From positions 100,699 through 164,698 of the forward strand of contig CAVXXW010000021.1 in the NCBI GenBank assembly GCA_963765785.1: a stretch of DNA of 64,000 nt. Reading direction: 5' to 3'. Within the stretch, counting starts at the first letter, position 1. Each line of letters opens with the position of its first letter. The notes under the pieces are model-generated. The model saw only the letters and a list, made by a program, of their open reading frames with translations. It ran no database searches and was not told the origin of the DNA. This document shows, piece after piece, positions 44,956 through 53,216 of this stretch. The translations under genes and the position numbers were made by a program. Source of the DNA: AC-32 sp963765785. GTDB taxonomy: Bacteria > Actinomycetota > Thermoleophilia > Gaiellales > Gaiellaceae.

Positions 44956-45656
44956 TCGGCGAGCCTCGGATCGACGTCGACGAGTGCGAGTCGACCCAGC
45001 TGCTGCTGGGCCCCGACGACCCGGAAGGCGCTGTGGCTGTCGCCGACCACCAGACGGCGGGTCGCGGCAGACTCGGTCGCTCATGGATCGCGCCTCCGGG
45101 CACGGCGATCACCGTCTCGGTGCTGCTGCGGCCGCCTCACGACCGCAAGCTCGCCCAGGTGTCCCTGCTCGGCGGGCTCGCGGCCGCGGAGGCGGTGGAG
45201 GAGGAGCTCGAGTTCTGGCGCTCGTCCCAGATCAAATGGCCGAACGACGTCATGGTCAACCGCCGGAAGGTGGCCGGCGTCCTGGCGGAGGCACGCGACG
45301 GAATCGTCGTGCTGGGGATCGGCATCAACGTCAACCAGACTCGCGACCAGCTGCCGCAGGACGCGCGTCAACCGGTCGGCTCGCTCCGCACGATCGACGG
45401 CCGCGAGCACGATCGGGCTGCGCTCCTGACCGACCTGCTCGCCCGACTCGACCGGTTCTACGGGGCATGGGTGGAGGGTGGGCTCGACGCGGTCTTCCAC
45501 GACCTGGGCGCGCGTGACTTCCTGCGCGGCCGAAGGGTCACGATCGAGGGTGTCACCGGAACGGCCATCGGGATCACGCGCTCTGGGGCGCTCGAGGTCG
45601 AGCTCGACGGCGAGCGCCGCCTGATCGAGGGAGGCGAGGTCGGCTACGAGCGGTGA
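44952..45656 (+). CDS. birA: biotin-[acetyl-CoA-carboxylase] ligase
   Basis: A 234-residue monofunctional BirA. ATP/biotin loop AGRGRLGRSW, KWPNDVMVNRRKVAGVLAEA with the catalytic Lys region, and VLGIGINVNQ. A C-terminal SH3-like domain ends it. There is no N-terminal DNA-binding domain, so it does not repress biotin genes. The GTG overlaps the fdhA stop. Confidence 0.93.
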   Translation: MIGEPRIDVDECESTQLLLGPDDPEGAVAVADHQTAGRGRLGRSWIAPPGTAITVSVLLRPPHDRKLAQVSLLGGLAAAEAVEEELEFWRSSQIKWPNDVMVNRRKVAGVLAEARDGIVVLGIGINVNQTRDQLPQDARQPVGSLRTIDGREHDRAALLTDLLARLDRFYGAWVEGGLDAVFHDLGARDFLRGRRVTIEGVTGTAIGITRSGALEVELDGERRLIEGGEVGYER

Positions 45657-45689
45657 GGTGTATGCATCGGCGAGACCAGGCGAGCGTGC

Positions 45690-46373
45690 CTACACGAGCA
45701 GGCGCGGCTCGATCGGTTCCTCCCCCTCCGCGCTGACGCGGTAAGCGCGCGAGCCGGCGCGGGCAGCGACGATCTCGGCGAGCTCGGTGCCGTCGAAGCG
45801 GAGCGCGACGCAGTCGTCTGCGGCCAGACCGGCCGGGAAGCCCTCGTCCCGAACGAGCCGCGTGTAGACCGGTCGCCGCTCACCCTCGCCGTCGTAATGC
45901 GGGCAGGCGCTGCCGGGAAGGAAGCCGAGCCCGTCGCGCATGCCCTCGAGCTGCGGCCCGAACGAGTCCGTGACGGCGGCCTCGAACCAGCAGATCATCC
46001 CGGCGCTCCAGCCGGCCAGCACGATGCCCGCCTCCCACGCCTCGCGCAGGATCGCGTCGAAGCCGTGCACCCGCCAGATCGCGAGCGCGTTCGCCGTGTT
46101 CCCGCCCGTGACATAGATCGCGTCCTGCCGCAGGGCGAGCTCGCGCAGGTCGTTCGGCGGCCACGGGAAGAAGGGCAGGTGCGTGACCTCCGCGCGGTCG
46201 CCGAGCTGGTCGAACAGCGTCAGCGTCGTCCCCGGGTCCTCGCCCGCGGCCGTCGGCACGACGAGCACCCGCGGCCGCTCCGCCCCCGTGAGCGCGAGCC
46301 AGTAGTCCTCGAGCCGGCGACGCTCCTCGTCCTCCCACGAGAGCCCGCCCATCGCGACGATCGTCCGGGCCAC
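45690..46373 (-). CDS. peptidase S51 (cyanophycinase/dipeptidase E-like)
   Basis: A 227-residue serine peptidase. Nucleophile Ser in VLAGWSAGMICWFE, upstream YVTGGNTANALAIW, and a His in CPHYDGEGERR. The family includes dipeptidase E (Asp-X) and cyanophycinase. The short length fits the dipeptidase-like group. It is single-gene, convergent with birA and divergent from the LysE gene 23 bp away. Confidence 0.88.
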   Translation of the reverse strand: MARTIVAMGGLSWEDEERRRLEDYWLALTGAERPRVLVVPTAAGEDPGTTLTLFDQLGDRAEVTHLPFFPWPPNDLRELALRQDAIYVTGGNTANALAIWRVHGFDAILREAWEAGIVLAGWSAGMICWFEAAVTDSFGPQLEGMRDGLGFLPGSACPHYDGEGERRPVYTRLVRDEGFPAGLAADDCVALRFDGTELAEIVAARAGSRAYRVSAEGEEPIEPRLLV

Positions 46374-46396
46374 GGCGGAACGGTATCGTCGCGCGG

Positions 46397-47035
46397 GTGC
46401 CGGATCCGTCGCGACTCGCGCTGTTCGTCGGCGCCGCGCTGCTCCTGCTCGTGGTGCCCGGGCCGTCCGTGCTCTACATCGTCACGCAGAGCGTCTCGCA
46501 CGGCCGGCGTGCGGGGATCGCATCGGTCGCCGGGATCACGACGGGAACGCTCGTCCACATCGCCGCCGCCACCGTCGGGCTCTCCGCGCTCCTCGCCTCG
46601 TCCGCCGTCGCCTTCGACGTCGTGAAGTACCTCGGGGCGGCGTACCTGATTGTCGTCGGCATCCGCCGCCTCGCCGGCTGGGAGCGAGAGCAGGAGCCGT
46701 GGGCCGGCGCGCCGCGCGACCTTGGCCGCCTGTACCGGCAGGGGATCGTCGTCAACACGCTCAACCCGAAGACCGCGCTCTTCTTCCTCGCCTTCCTGCC
46801 GCAGTTCGTCGACCCGGCGCGCGGCGCCGCGTGGGCGCAGATCCTTGCGCTCGGCCTGCTCTTCGCGGCGCTCGGGTTCATGAGCGACGGGACCTGGGCG
46901 CTCGTCGCCGGGACGCTCGGCGACCGTCTCCGCCGCAGCCGCCGCTTCCCGTCGGTGCAGCGCTACGTCTCGGGCTCGGTGTTCGTCGGCCTCGGGGCCG
47001 TCGCCGCGCTGACCGCGCCGGTCAAGCAGTCCTAG
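46397..47035 (+). CDS. LysE/RhtB family exporter
   Basis: A 212-residue, six-helix translocator. The N-terminal LLLVVPGPSVLYIVTQSVSHGRRAGIASVAGITTG motif and the NPKTALFFLAFLPQFVDP motif are diagnostic. It would export amino acids or related metabolites. GTG start at 46397. Confidence 0.93.
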   Translation: MPDPSRLALFVGAALLLLVVPGPSVLYIVTQSVSHGRRAGIASVAGITTGTLVHIAAATVGLSALLASSAVAFDVVKYLGAAYLIVVGIRRLAGWEREQEPWAGAPRDLGRLYRQGIVVNTLNPKTALFFLAFLPQFVDPARGAAWAQILALGLLFAALGFMSDGTWALVAGTLGDRLRRSRRFPSVQRYVSGSVFVGLGAVAALTAPVKQS

Positions 47036-47058
47036 ACCGCCCACCGATACAGTGAGCC

Positions 47059-47131
47059 GTCCGGGGTGCCGCGCCCGAGCGGCTGAGATCACACCCGTCG
47101 AACCTGATCTGGTTAGGACCAGCGAAGGGAG
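47059..47131 (+). ncRNA. TPP riboswitch (THI element)
   Basis: CCGGGGTGCC, then GGCTGAGATCACACCCG, then AACCTGATCTGGTTAGGACCAGCGAAGGGA: all conserved TPP-aptamer blocks in order. The GAAGGGA that closes P1 is also the ribosome site of the gene starting at 47135, so TPP binding should block translation of cytX. Confidence 0.95.
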
Positions 47132-47134
47132 CCG

Positions 47135-48496
47135 ATGGACCAGCAGACACCGTCGTGGGGCATCCAGCCCGTCCCGGAACGCCTGCGCGTGCTCGGGCTC
47201 CTCGACCTGACGCTGCTCTGGGGGAACCTCTCCGTCAGCCTGCTCGTGATCGTCGCCGCGGCCGGGCTCGTGCCGATGCTGTCGTTCCGGCAGGCGCTGC
47301 TCGCGATCCTGATCGGCGCGTTCGCCGGGAGCGTGCTGCTCGGGCTGGCGGCCCTGATCGGCGCCGACGCGCGCGTGCCGGGCATGGTGCTGCTCCGCGC
47401 GCCGCTCGGACGCCGCGGCTCGTACGCGCCGACCGTGCTGAACGTGGCGCAGAACCTCGGCTGGTCGACCTTCGAGCTGATCATCATCTCGACGGCGGCG
47501 GCGGCGTTGTCGGAGCGGGTCTTCGGCTTCGAGGCCCGCTGGCTCTGGGCGCTCCTCTTCGGCGGCGTCTCGCTCGCGCTCGGGCTGATGGGGCCGATCG
47601 GCTTCGTCCGCCGCTACGTGCGCAAGTTCGCGCTCTGGGCGGTGCTCGCGTCGATCGGCTACCTGACGTGGTGGGCGCTCGACAAGGCCGACCTCCACGC
47701 GCTCTGGCAGACACAGGGGACCGGCGGCCTCTCGCTCGGACAGGGCGTCGACCTCGTGATGGCGTCGGTCGTCTCGTGGACGCCGCTCGCCGCCGACTAC
47801 ACGCGCTTCTCGCGGGACCGCCGGTCGGCGTTCCTCGGCGCCGGGATCGGCTACTTCGTGCCGACGCTGTGGGGGTTCGCGCTCGGCGCCGTGCTCGTGC
47901 TCGCGCGCGACCTGAGCGACCCGGCGCAGATCCCGACCGCGGTTGCGAGTGGCAGCGTGCTGGCGGTCGTCGCGCTGCTGATGCTGACCGTGGACGAGAG
48001 CGACGAGGCGTTCGCCGACGTCTACTCGACCGCGGTCTCGCTGCAGAACCTGCTCCCGCGCGCGTCGCAACGGCTACTGATCGTGCTCGTCGCGGCGACG
48101 GCCACCGCCGGCGCGATCGCGATCAACCTGAGCAACTACCTGACGTTCCTGTTCCTGCTCGGCTCGGTGTTCGTGCCGCTCTTCGGCGTGCTCCTCGCCG
48201 ACTGGCTCGTGCGCGGCGCCCATTACTCGGAGGCGGACGTCTTCCGCGCTCCGACCGTGCGCTGGCCGCCGCTCGTCGCGTGGGCCTTTGGCTTCTCCCT
48301 CTACCAGTGGCTCTCGCCGCAGGGGCCGCACTGGTGGACGAGCGCCGTCGAGCACCTGAGCCCCGGGCACGCGCGGCTGACGGCGTCGCTGCCGAGCTTC
48401 GTGGCCGCCTTCGGCCTGACGCTGCTCGCGGCCTGGGTAGATTCGCTCCGTGCGGCCGCTCGCAGTCGTCGGGAACCTCTCGCTCGACCGCGTTGA
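47135..48496 (+). CDS. cytX: hydroxymethylpyrimidine permease CytX-like (NCS1 family)
   Basis: A 453-residue, 12-helix NCS1 transporter (cytosine permease type). Motifs: LWGNLSVSLLVIVAAAGLVPMLSF, LLRAPLGRRGSYAPTVLNVAQNLGWSTFELIIIS, WTPLAADYTRFSRDRRSAFLGAGIGYFVPT and SNYLTFLFLLGSVFVPLFGVLLADW. Control by a TPP riboswitch identifies it as an importer of the thiamine precursor HMP rather than cytosine. Confidence 0.9.
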   Translation: MDQQTPSWGIQPVPERLRVLGLLDLTLLWGNLSVSLLVIVAAAGLVPMLSFRQALLAILIGAFAGSVLLGLAALIGADARVPGMVLLRAPLGRRGSYAPTVLNVAQNLGWSTFELIIISTAAAALSERVFGFEARWLWALLFGGVSLALGLMGPIGFVRRYVRKFALWAVLASIGYLTWWALDKADLHALWQTQGTGGLSLGQGVDLVMASVVSWTPLAADYTRFSRDRRSAFLGAGIGYFVPTLWGFALGAVLVLARDLSDPAQIPTAVASGSVLAVVALLMLTVDESDEAFADVYSTAVSLQNLLPRASQRLLIVLVAATATAGAIAINLSNYLTFLFLLGSVFVPLFGVLLADWLVRGAHYSEADVFRAPTVRWPPLVAWAFGFSLYQWLSPQGPHWWTSAVEHLSPGHARLTASLPSFVAAFGLTLLAAWVDSLRAAARSRREPLARPR

Positions 48497-49244
48497 CGGC
48501 GGCGAGCCCCGGCCGGGCGGCGCGCCGTTCCACGCGGCTCGCGCGCTGCGGGTCCTCGGGCGGCCGGCGCTCGTCGCGGTGAAGGCGGCCGACGCCGACC
48601 GGCGCCGGGTCCTGCCGCCGCTCGTGCGCCTCGGGCTGCCCGTGCTCTGGCGCGGCGGTTCCTCGACCGCGACCTTCGCGTTCTCGTACGACGGCGACCG
48701 GCGGGCGATGCTCGTCGAGGAGCTCGGGCCGTCGTGGACGGTCGAGGACCTGCGCGGCCTCGAGCGGGTCGAATGGGTGCACGTCGGCGCGCTCGCGCGG
48801 TCCGACTTCCCCGCGGCCACGCTGGCGGCCCTCGCACGCGGGCGGCGGAAGGTCGCGCTCGACGGGCAAGGGCTCGTGCGGCCGGAGCGGCCGGGCCCAC
48901 TCGTGCTCGACGCCGAGTACGACCCGGAGGTGCTCCGGCACGTAACGGTCCTGAAGCTCGCCGAGGAGGAGGCGCTCACGCTGGTGGGCGAGCCGACCGA
49001 GGACGCCCTGCGCTCGCTCGGCGTGCCGGAGATTGTGGTCACGCTCGGCTCGCGCGGCTCGCTGGTGCTGGCGGACGGCGCGCTCGTGGCCGTCCCGGCG
49101 CGCCCCGTCGACGGCGACCCGACCGGCGCCGGGGACTCGTTCCTCGCCGCTTACCTCGTCTCGCGGGCAGCGGGCTACTCGCCGGTTGCCTCGGCGCGGC
49201 GCGCGACCACGGTCGTCGCAGGCCTGCTCGGGCAGCGGCTGTGA
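48450..49244 (+). CDS. PfkB-family carbohydrate kinase
   Basis: A 264-residue ribokinase-family protein. N-terminal VVGNLSLDRV and GGAPFHAARALRVLG, C-terminal GDPTGAGDSFLAAYL with the catalytic Asp. GTG start overlaps the cytX end by 47 nt, so it is in the riboswitch-controlled transcript. It could phosphorylate HMP or another thiamine-related alcohol. Sequence alone does not decide this. Confidence 0.85.
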   Translation: MRPLAVVGNLSLDRVDGGEPRPGGAPFHAARALRVLGRPALVAVKAADADRRRVLPPLVRLGLPVLWRGGSSTATFAFSYDGDRRAMLVEELGPSWTVEDLRGLERVEWVHVGALARSDFPAATLAALARGRRKVALDGQGLVRPERPGPLVLDAEYDPEVLRHVTVLKLAEEEALTLVGEPTEDALRSLGVPEIVVTLGSRGSLVLADGALVAVPARPVDGDPTGAGDSFLAAYLVSRAAGYSPVASARRATTVVAGLLGQRL

Positions 49245-49630
49245 GGGCGCTCGTTCGCACCGTCGACGGCGTCTTCGAGGTCGACCTCGACGAGGAGGTG
49301 GTGCTCGGGCCGGCTGACGTCGAGGTCGAGCCCGACGACGTCGCCGTCGCGCTGCCGCTGCTCGTGGGCGCGGCGGCGTCCGGGTCGACCGTGATCGCGG
49401 TCGTCGACCGGCGCCCTCCGCTCGTGATCTCAAACGACGCCGGGAGCTCGTGGCGCGAGGCCGGCGGCGGCCTGCCACCCGGGCGCGCGGTCGCAATCGC
49501 GTGGGACGACCCCGACTACGCGGTCTTCGCCGCGCGCAACCGCCTCTACGTCTCGACGAACGGCGGCGTCTTCTGGCGAGCCCTCGCGATCGAGCTGCCG
49601 GAGATCGAAGCCGTGGCCCTCACGGCCTAG
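49241..49630 (+). CDS. small BNR/Asp-box beta protein
   Basis: A 129-residue protein of beta strands. It has two sialidase-type Asp-box motifs, ISNDAGSSWREAGGGLP and VSTNGGVFWRALA (S-x-[DN]-x-G-x-x-W). Only two blades' worth of repeat is present, far less than a full propeller. GTGA overlap with the kinase. Function unknown. It may form part of an oligomeric propeller or be a leftover domain. Confidence 0.75.
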   Translation: MRALVRTVDGVFEVDLDEEVVLGPADVEVEPDDVAVALPLLVGAAASGSTVIAVVDRRPPLVISNDAGSSWREAGGGLPPGRAVAIAWDDPDYAVFAARNRLYVSTNGGVFWRALAIELPEIEAVALTA

Positions 49631-49636
49631 GCATTC

Positions 49637-49657
49637 CAAGTAACAGACTGTTACTTG
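49637..49657. promoter_or_regulatory. 21-bp perfect palindrome, copy 1
   Basis: Arms CAAGTAACAG and CTGTTACTTG around a central A. It lies 7 bp after a gene end, between convergent genes, which is unusual for a repressor site. Confidence 0.6.
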
Positions 49658-49705
49658 CCCGGTCGAAACGGTGTCGGAGTCCCGGTCCGCCCGGTCGGAG
49701 TGGTT

Positions 49706-49724
49706 GTAACAGACTGTTACTTGC
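49706..49724. promoter_or_regulatory. palindrome copy 2
   Basis: Shares 19 identical bases (49706-49724) with 49640-49658, including the palindromic core GTAACAG-A-CTGTTAC. The two cores are 66 bp apart, and parts of the sequence between them (CCCGGTC, GTCGGAGT) are also repeated. Confidence 0.6.
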
Positions 49725-49739
49725 GCGTCGAAGCGCCCG

Positions 49740-50237
49740 CTACTCCGCAGGACTGAAGGTGCCGAGTAGCAGGGTCGAGGGAGCCTTCGGCTCGTCGCAG
49801 CGCGGGCGTCCAGTCTCGGCGGTCACGTCGATCACGCCGCCGTCTTGGGGGAGGCGGAGCTCCATTCGAACCTTGGCCGGGAAGCTGAGGCGACACCAGT
49901 TCCGCCACTGGAAGTGCACCTCGCTCAGACGCTGCGGACGGAGCCGTACAGCCGCTGCCTTCGCCGGCAGCACGCGCACCGGCAGCGGCTTGCCGGCGCC
50001 GTCGAGCAGCGAGAGCTGCGGCCGCCCACGCAGCGAGCACGCGCTCAGGCCGACGTTCTGAAGCTGGAAGGACCCGACCATCGCGCCACCATCGCCCTGC
50101 GTCGCCGCGAGCACCCCCAGTTGCTGCGCCCGGCAGGCATCGTGTTTCCCCGGCCTCGGGAAAACGACGATCTTGTCCGCCGACGAGGAGCAGCCGACCG
50201 CGAAGAGCACCAGCAGGAACGGCGCCAGCCTGCACAT
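49740..50237 (-). CDS. DUF4232-like lipoprotein
   Basis: A 165-residue lipoprotein from ATG 50237, with signal MCRLAPFLLVLFAVGC and a lipobox Cys. The beta-sandwich body has GGAMVGSFQLQNVGLSACSLRGRPQLSLLDGAGKPLPV and a late VHFQWRNWCR, the pattern of DUF4232 (N-x-G-x-x-x-C-x-L-x-G-x-P). Two Cys probably form a disulfide. Actinobacterial secreted proteins of this type have no known activity. Confidence 0.8.
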   Translation of the reverse strand: MCRLAPFLLVLFAVGCSSSADKIVVFPRPGKHDACRAQQLGVLAATQGDGGAMVGSFQLQNVGLSACSLRGRPQLSLLDGAGKPLPVRVLPAKAAAVRLRPQRLSEVHFQWRNWCRLSFPAKVRMELRLPQDGGVIDVTAETGRPRCDEPKAPSTLLLGTFSPAE

Positions 50238-50253
50238 GTGACGGACGATACGT

Positions 50254-51102
50254 CTACGGCAGGCGGAATTCACCGCGAGCGACGATCACGGCGCTGCCGC
50301 CGACCTCGACGCGCTCGAGCTCCTCGGCGGTACCGACGGCCCGCGCGAAGAGCGTCGACGGCCGCCCGATCTCGACGCCCTGCGTGATCTCGATCTCGTC
50401 CCCGAACCCGATCCTCCCGTGGCGCGCGAGGTGCACGGCCAGCGGCCCGGCCGCCGAGCCGGTCGCAGGATCTTCCGCGACGCCGCCGCCGGGCGCGAAC
50501 ATCCGCGCCTTCCAGCGCGCTCCCGAGCCCGCGAAGCAGAGCACGCCGACGATCCCGGGCAGGTCCGAGATCGCGACCCCATCGGGGCGGAGCCCGGCCA
50601 GCTCCTCCTCGGAGCCGAACCCGACGTAGACGAACTGCGCCCCGTTGTCGTAGTGCTCGACCGGAAGCTCCGACTGCCCGACTGGGAGCGCAGCGAGTAG
50701 CCCGTCCGGGTCCTCGTAGGGCCGCCACACCGGCAGCGGCTGCTGCATCCGCCCGAAGACGATCCGGTCGTGCTCGCGCTCGAGCGCGACCGGGATGATG
50801 CCCATCTGCGTCTCGAGCCGGATCTCCGTCATTTGCATCGGGCCGCCGAGCACGAACGCCGTACCGAGCGTCGGGTGCCCGGCGAACTTCAGCTCGATCG
50901 ACGGCGTGAAGATCCGGATCCGCGCGTTGCCGCCCGCCTCAGGCGGCAGCACGAACACCGACTCAGACAGGTTCAGCTCGCGCCCGAGCCGCTGCATCTC
51001 GTCGTCGCCCAGCGCGCGGCCGTCCGTGAACACCGCGAGCGGGTTGCCGGCGAGCGGCGTGTCAGTGAAGACGTCGGCGACCACGTACCGGAGGGTGCGC
51101 AC
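50254..51102 (-). CDS. PhzF family isomerase-like protein
   Basis: A 282-residue protein from GTG 51102. N-terminal YVVADVFTDTPLAGNPLAVF, catalytic Glu in LNLSESVFVLPP, FTPSIELKFAGHPTLGTAFVL, and the C-terminal EDPATGSAAGPLAVHLARHG. This is the PhzF fold (diaminopimelate epimerase-like), with an acid-base Glu. No phenazine genes are nearby, so the substrate is open. Confidence 0.92.
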   Translation of the reverse strand: MRTLRYVVADVFTDTPLAGNPLAVFTDGRALGDDEMQRLGRELNLSESVFVLPPEAGGNARIRIFTPSIELKFAGHPTLGTAFVLGGPMQMTEIRLETQMGIIPVALEREHDRIVFGRMQQPLPVWRPYEDPDGLLAALPVGQSELPVEHYDNGAQFVYVGFGSEEELAGLRPDGVAISDLPGIVGVLCFAGSGARWKARMFAPGGGVAEDPATGSAAGPLAVHLARHGRIGFGDEIEITQGVEIGRPSTLFARAVGTAEELERVEVGGSAVIVARGEFRLP

Positions 51103-51127
51103 GAGTCGGAGACTATGCTCCAGAGCC

Positions 51128-51523
51128 GTGCAGCTGCTGATCGTGCGCCATGCCGAAGCTGCCTCCGGGGAGCCGGACGAACTGCGCCCGCTCACCCCGG
51201 ACGGCCGCGCCGCCGCCCGTGCGCTCGGCGAGCGGCTCGCCCGCGACGGCATCCAGCCGGACGCGATCCTGACGAGCCCGCTTCTCCGCGCGCGCGAGAC
51301 GGCGCAGGAGCTGGCGCGCCCGACCGGAGTCGAGCCCGAGCCCGACGAGCGGCTCGCTCCCGGGGCGACCCCCGATGCTGTCCGCGCGGCGGCCGAGGAG
51401 CACGGCGAGACCGTCGTCGTCGTCGCCCACCAGCCAGACTGCTCCCGCATCGCAGCGGCGCTGACCGGCGGCGTGGAGCCGGCGTTCCCGCCCGGCGCGA
51501 TGCTCGCGATCGACCTGTCGTGA
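51128..51523 (+). CDS. sixA: phosphohistidine phosphatase SixA-like
   Basis: A 131-residue histidine phosphatase. LLIVRHAEAASGEPDELRPLTPDGRAAA has the RHxE motif of SixA-type enzymes. SPLLRARETAQ and VVVVAHQPDCSRI with the second catalytic His follow. The GTG at 51128 is divergent from phzF (25 bp). It joins the next gene through a GTGA overlap. SixA removes phosphate from histidine phosphotransfer proteins. Confidence 0.88.
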   Translation: MQLLIVRHAEAASGEPDELRPLTPDGRAAARALGERLARDGIQPDAILTSPLLRARETAQELARPTGVEPEPDERLAPGATPDAVRAAAEEHGETVVVVAHQPDCSRIAAALTGGVEPAFPPGAMLAIDLS

Positions 51524-52368
51524 CCGCGATCTCCGTTCGGGGTCTGCGCAAGTCGTACGGCGCGGTCGAGGCGGTTCGCGGGATCGAGTTCGAGGTCGCC
51601 CGCGGCGAGGTCTTCGGCCTGCTCGGCCCGAACGGCGCGGGCAAGACGACGACGGTCGAGATCCTCGAGGGCTACCGCAAGCGCGACGCCGGCGACGTTC
51701 AGGTGCTCGAGAGCGACCCGGCGGCGGCGGGCGGCGATTGGCGCGAGCGCATCGGCGTGGTGCTCCAGTCCTCGGCCATGTACGAGACGCTGACGGTGAC
51801 CGAGATGCTGCGGCTCTTCGCCGGCTACTACCGCAAGCCGCGGCCGGTGGGCGAGGTGGTCGAGCTCGTCGGCCTGCAGGAGAAGCGCGACGATCGCGTA
51901 CGGCGCCTCTCGGGCGGGCAGCGGCGGCGCCTCGACCTCGGCCTCGCGCTCGTCGGAGACCCCGAGCTGATCTTCCTAGACGAGCCGACGACCGGCTTCG
52001 ACCCGCGCGCGCGCCGGCAGGCCTGGGACACGATCCGCGGCCTCCGCGGGCTCGGCAAGACGATCCTGCTGACGACGCACTACCTCGACGAGGCCGAGCA
52101 GCTCGCCGACCGCGTCGCTGTGCTCGCGCAGGGCCGCATCGTCGCCTCCGGCACGCCCGCCGAGCTCACCGGCGCCGTGCCGGCGACCGAGATCCGCTAC
52201 CGCGAGAACGGGCGCGAAGTCGTGCTCGAGACCGACGAGCCGACCCGGTTGCTGCACGAGCTGACCGGCCAGGCGCTCGACCAGCAGCGCGAGCTCGAGG
52301 GCCTGCAGGTGCGCCGGCCGAGCCTCGAGGAGGTCTACCTCTCGCTGACCGAGGAGCAGGACGAGTGA
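51520..52368 (+). CDS. ABC transporter ATPase (ABC-2 export type)
   Basis: A 282-residue ATPase. Walker A GPNGAGKTTT, Q-loop VLQSSAMYETLTV, signature RRLSGGQRRRLDL, Walker B LIFLDEPTTGFDP, switch His TTHYLDEAEQLAD. A C-terminal DrrA-like extension (SLEEVYLSLTEEQDE) ends it. It pairs with the following permease by a GTGA overlap. Multidrug or lipid-linked exporters share this design. Confidence 0.94.
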   Translation: MTAISVRGLRKSYGAVEAVRGIEFEVARGEVFGLLGPNGAGKTTTVEILEGYRKRDAGDVQVLESDPAAAGGDWRERIGVVLQSSAMYETLTVTEMLRLFAGYYRKPRPVGEVVELVGLQEKRDDRVRRLSGGQRRRLDLGLALVGDPELIFLDEPTTGFDPRARRQAWDTIRGLRGLGKTILLTTHYLDEAEQLADRVAVLAQGRIVASGTPAELTGAVPATEIRYRENGREVVLETDEPTRLLHELTGQALDQQRELEGLQVRRPSLEEVYLSLTEEQDE

Positions 52369-53114
52369 GGCTCTTCTGGCACGAGCTGAAGGGCGAGCTG
52401 CTGCTCTACACGCGCAGCCGGGAGCTCGCGTTCTTCACGTTCCTGTTGCCGATGGTCTTCTTCGTCCTCCTCGGCTCGACCTACGGCAGCGACACGGTCG
52501 ACGGCGTCAAGGGCTCGCGCTTCCTGCTGGCCGGGATGATCGGCTACGGCGCAATCTCGATCGCGTTCGCCGGCCTGGCGATCGTCGTCGTGATCCGGCG
52601 CGAGAACGGGATCCTGAAACGGCTGCGCGCGACGCCCCTGCCGGCGCAGACCTACATCGCAGCCCTGCTCTGCGCCTTTCTCGCCGCCTTCGCGGTCGAG
52701 GTCGTCGGCCTGATCCTGCTCGGGCGGGTGCTCTTCGGGATCCCCGTTCCCGACCGGCTCGGCTCGCTCGTGTTGGTGCTGCTGCTGGGCGCCGTCGCCT
52801 TCTGCGGGCTCGGCATCGGCGTCACCGCGCTGATCAGGAGCGCGGAGGGCGCCTCGGCCGTCGTGAACGCGATCTACCTGCCGGCGGCGTTCCTCGCGGG
52901 CGCATTCTTCTCGCCGCACCATTTCCCGCAGGTACTCCGCGCGATCGCGGACGTGTTGCCGCTGACGTACTTCATCCGGCTCACCCGCAACGTGATGCTG
53001 CACGGCGACACGATCTGGTCGCAGGGCACGAACATCGCCGTCGTCGCGGCCTGGGGCGCGCTCGGAGTGCTGATCGCGCTGAAGGCATTCCGCTGGGAGC
53101 CGAGCGAGGGTTAG
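52365..53114 (+). CDS. ABC-2 type permease
   Basis: A 249-residue, six-helix permease. An amphipathic coupling segment (MRLFWHELKGELLLYTRSRELAFFTFLLPMVFFVLLG) and RRENGILKRLRATPLPAQTYIAALL are typical of the DrrB/ABC2_membrane group. IYLPAAFLAGAFFSPHHFPQVLRAIADVLPLTYFIRLTRNVML is the conserved last third. With the ATPase it forms a two-gene exporter. Confidence 0.93.
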   Translation: MRLFWHELKGELLLYTRSRELAFFTFLLPMVFFVLLGSTYGSDTVDGVKGSRFLLAGMIGYGAISIAFAGLAIVVVIRRENGILKRLRATPLPAQTYIAALLCAFLAAFAVEVVGLILLGRVLFGIPVPDRLGSLVLVLLLGAVAFCGLGIGVTALIRSAEGASAVVNAIYLPAAFLAGAFFSPHHFPQVLRAIADVLPLTYFIRLTRNVMLHGDTIWSQGTNIAVVAAWGALGVLIALKAFRWEPSEG

Positions 53115-53216
53115 GTCGGCCGCCCGGTAATACGGGTAGCAAATGAGGGTCGAGCCACCGCAATGGGCCCAGACGTGCATCGCCGAGCGGCACGTCGACG
53201 TGGCCGAGCTCTGACG

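Noticed and set aside
42400..45084. An 894-codon minus-strand frame opposite fdhA
   Set aside because: Composition is that of a shadow frame, while the plus strand shows complete formate dehydrogenase motifs.
49637..49724. The palindromes as transcription terminators
   Set aside because: Ten-bp arms separated by one base cannot form a normal terminator loop, and the sequence is not GC-rich. A DNA-protein site is more likely.
49637..49724. The palindromes as LexA (SOS) boxes
   Set aside because: The actinobacterial LexA core GAAC-N4-GTTC is absent, and the location is between gene ends.
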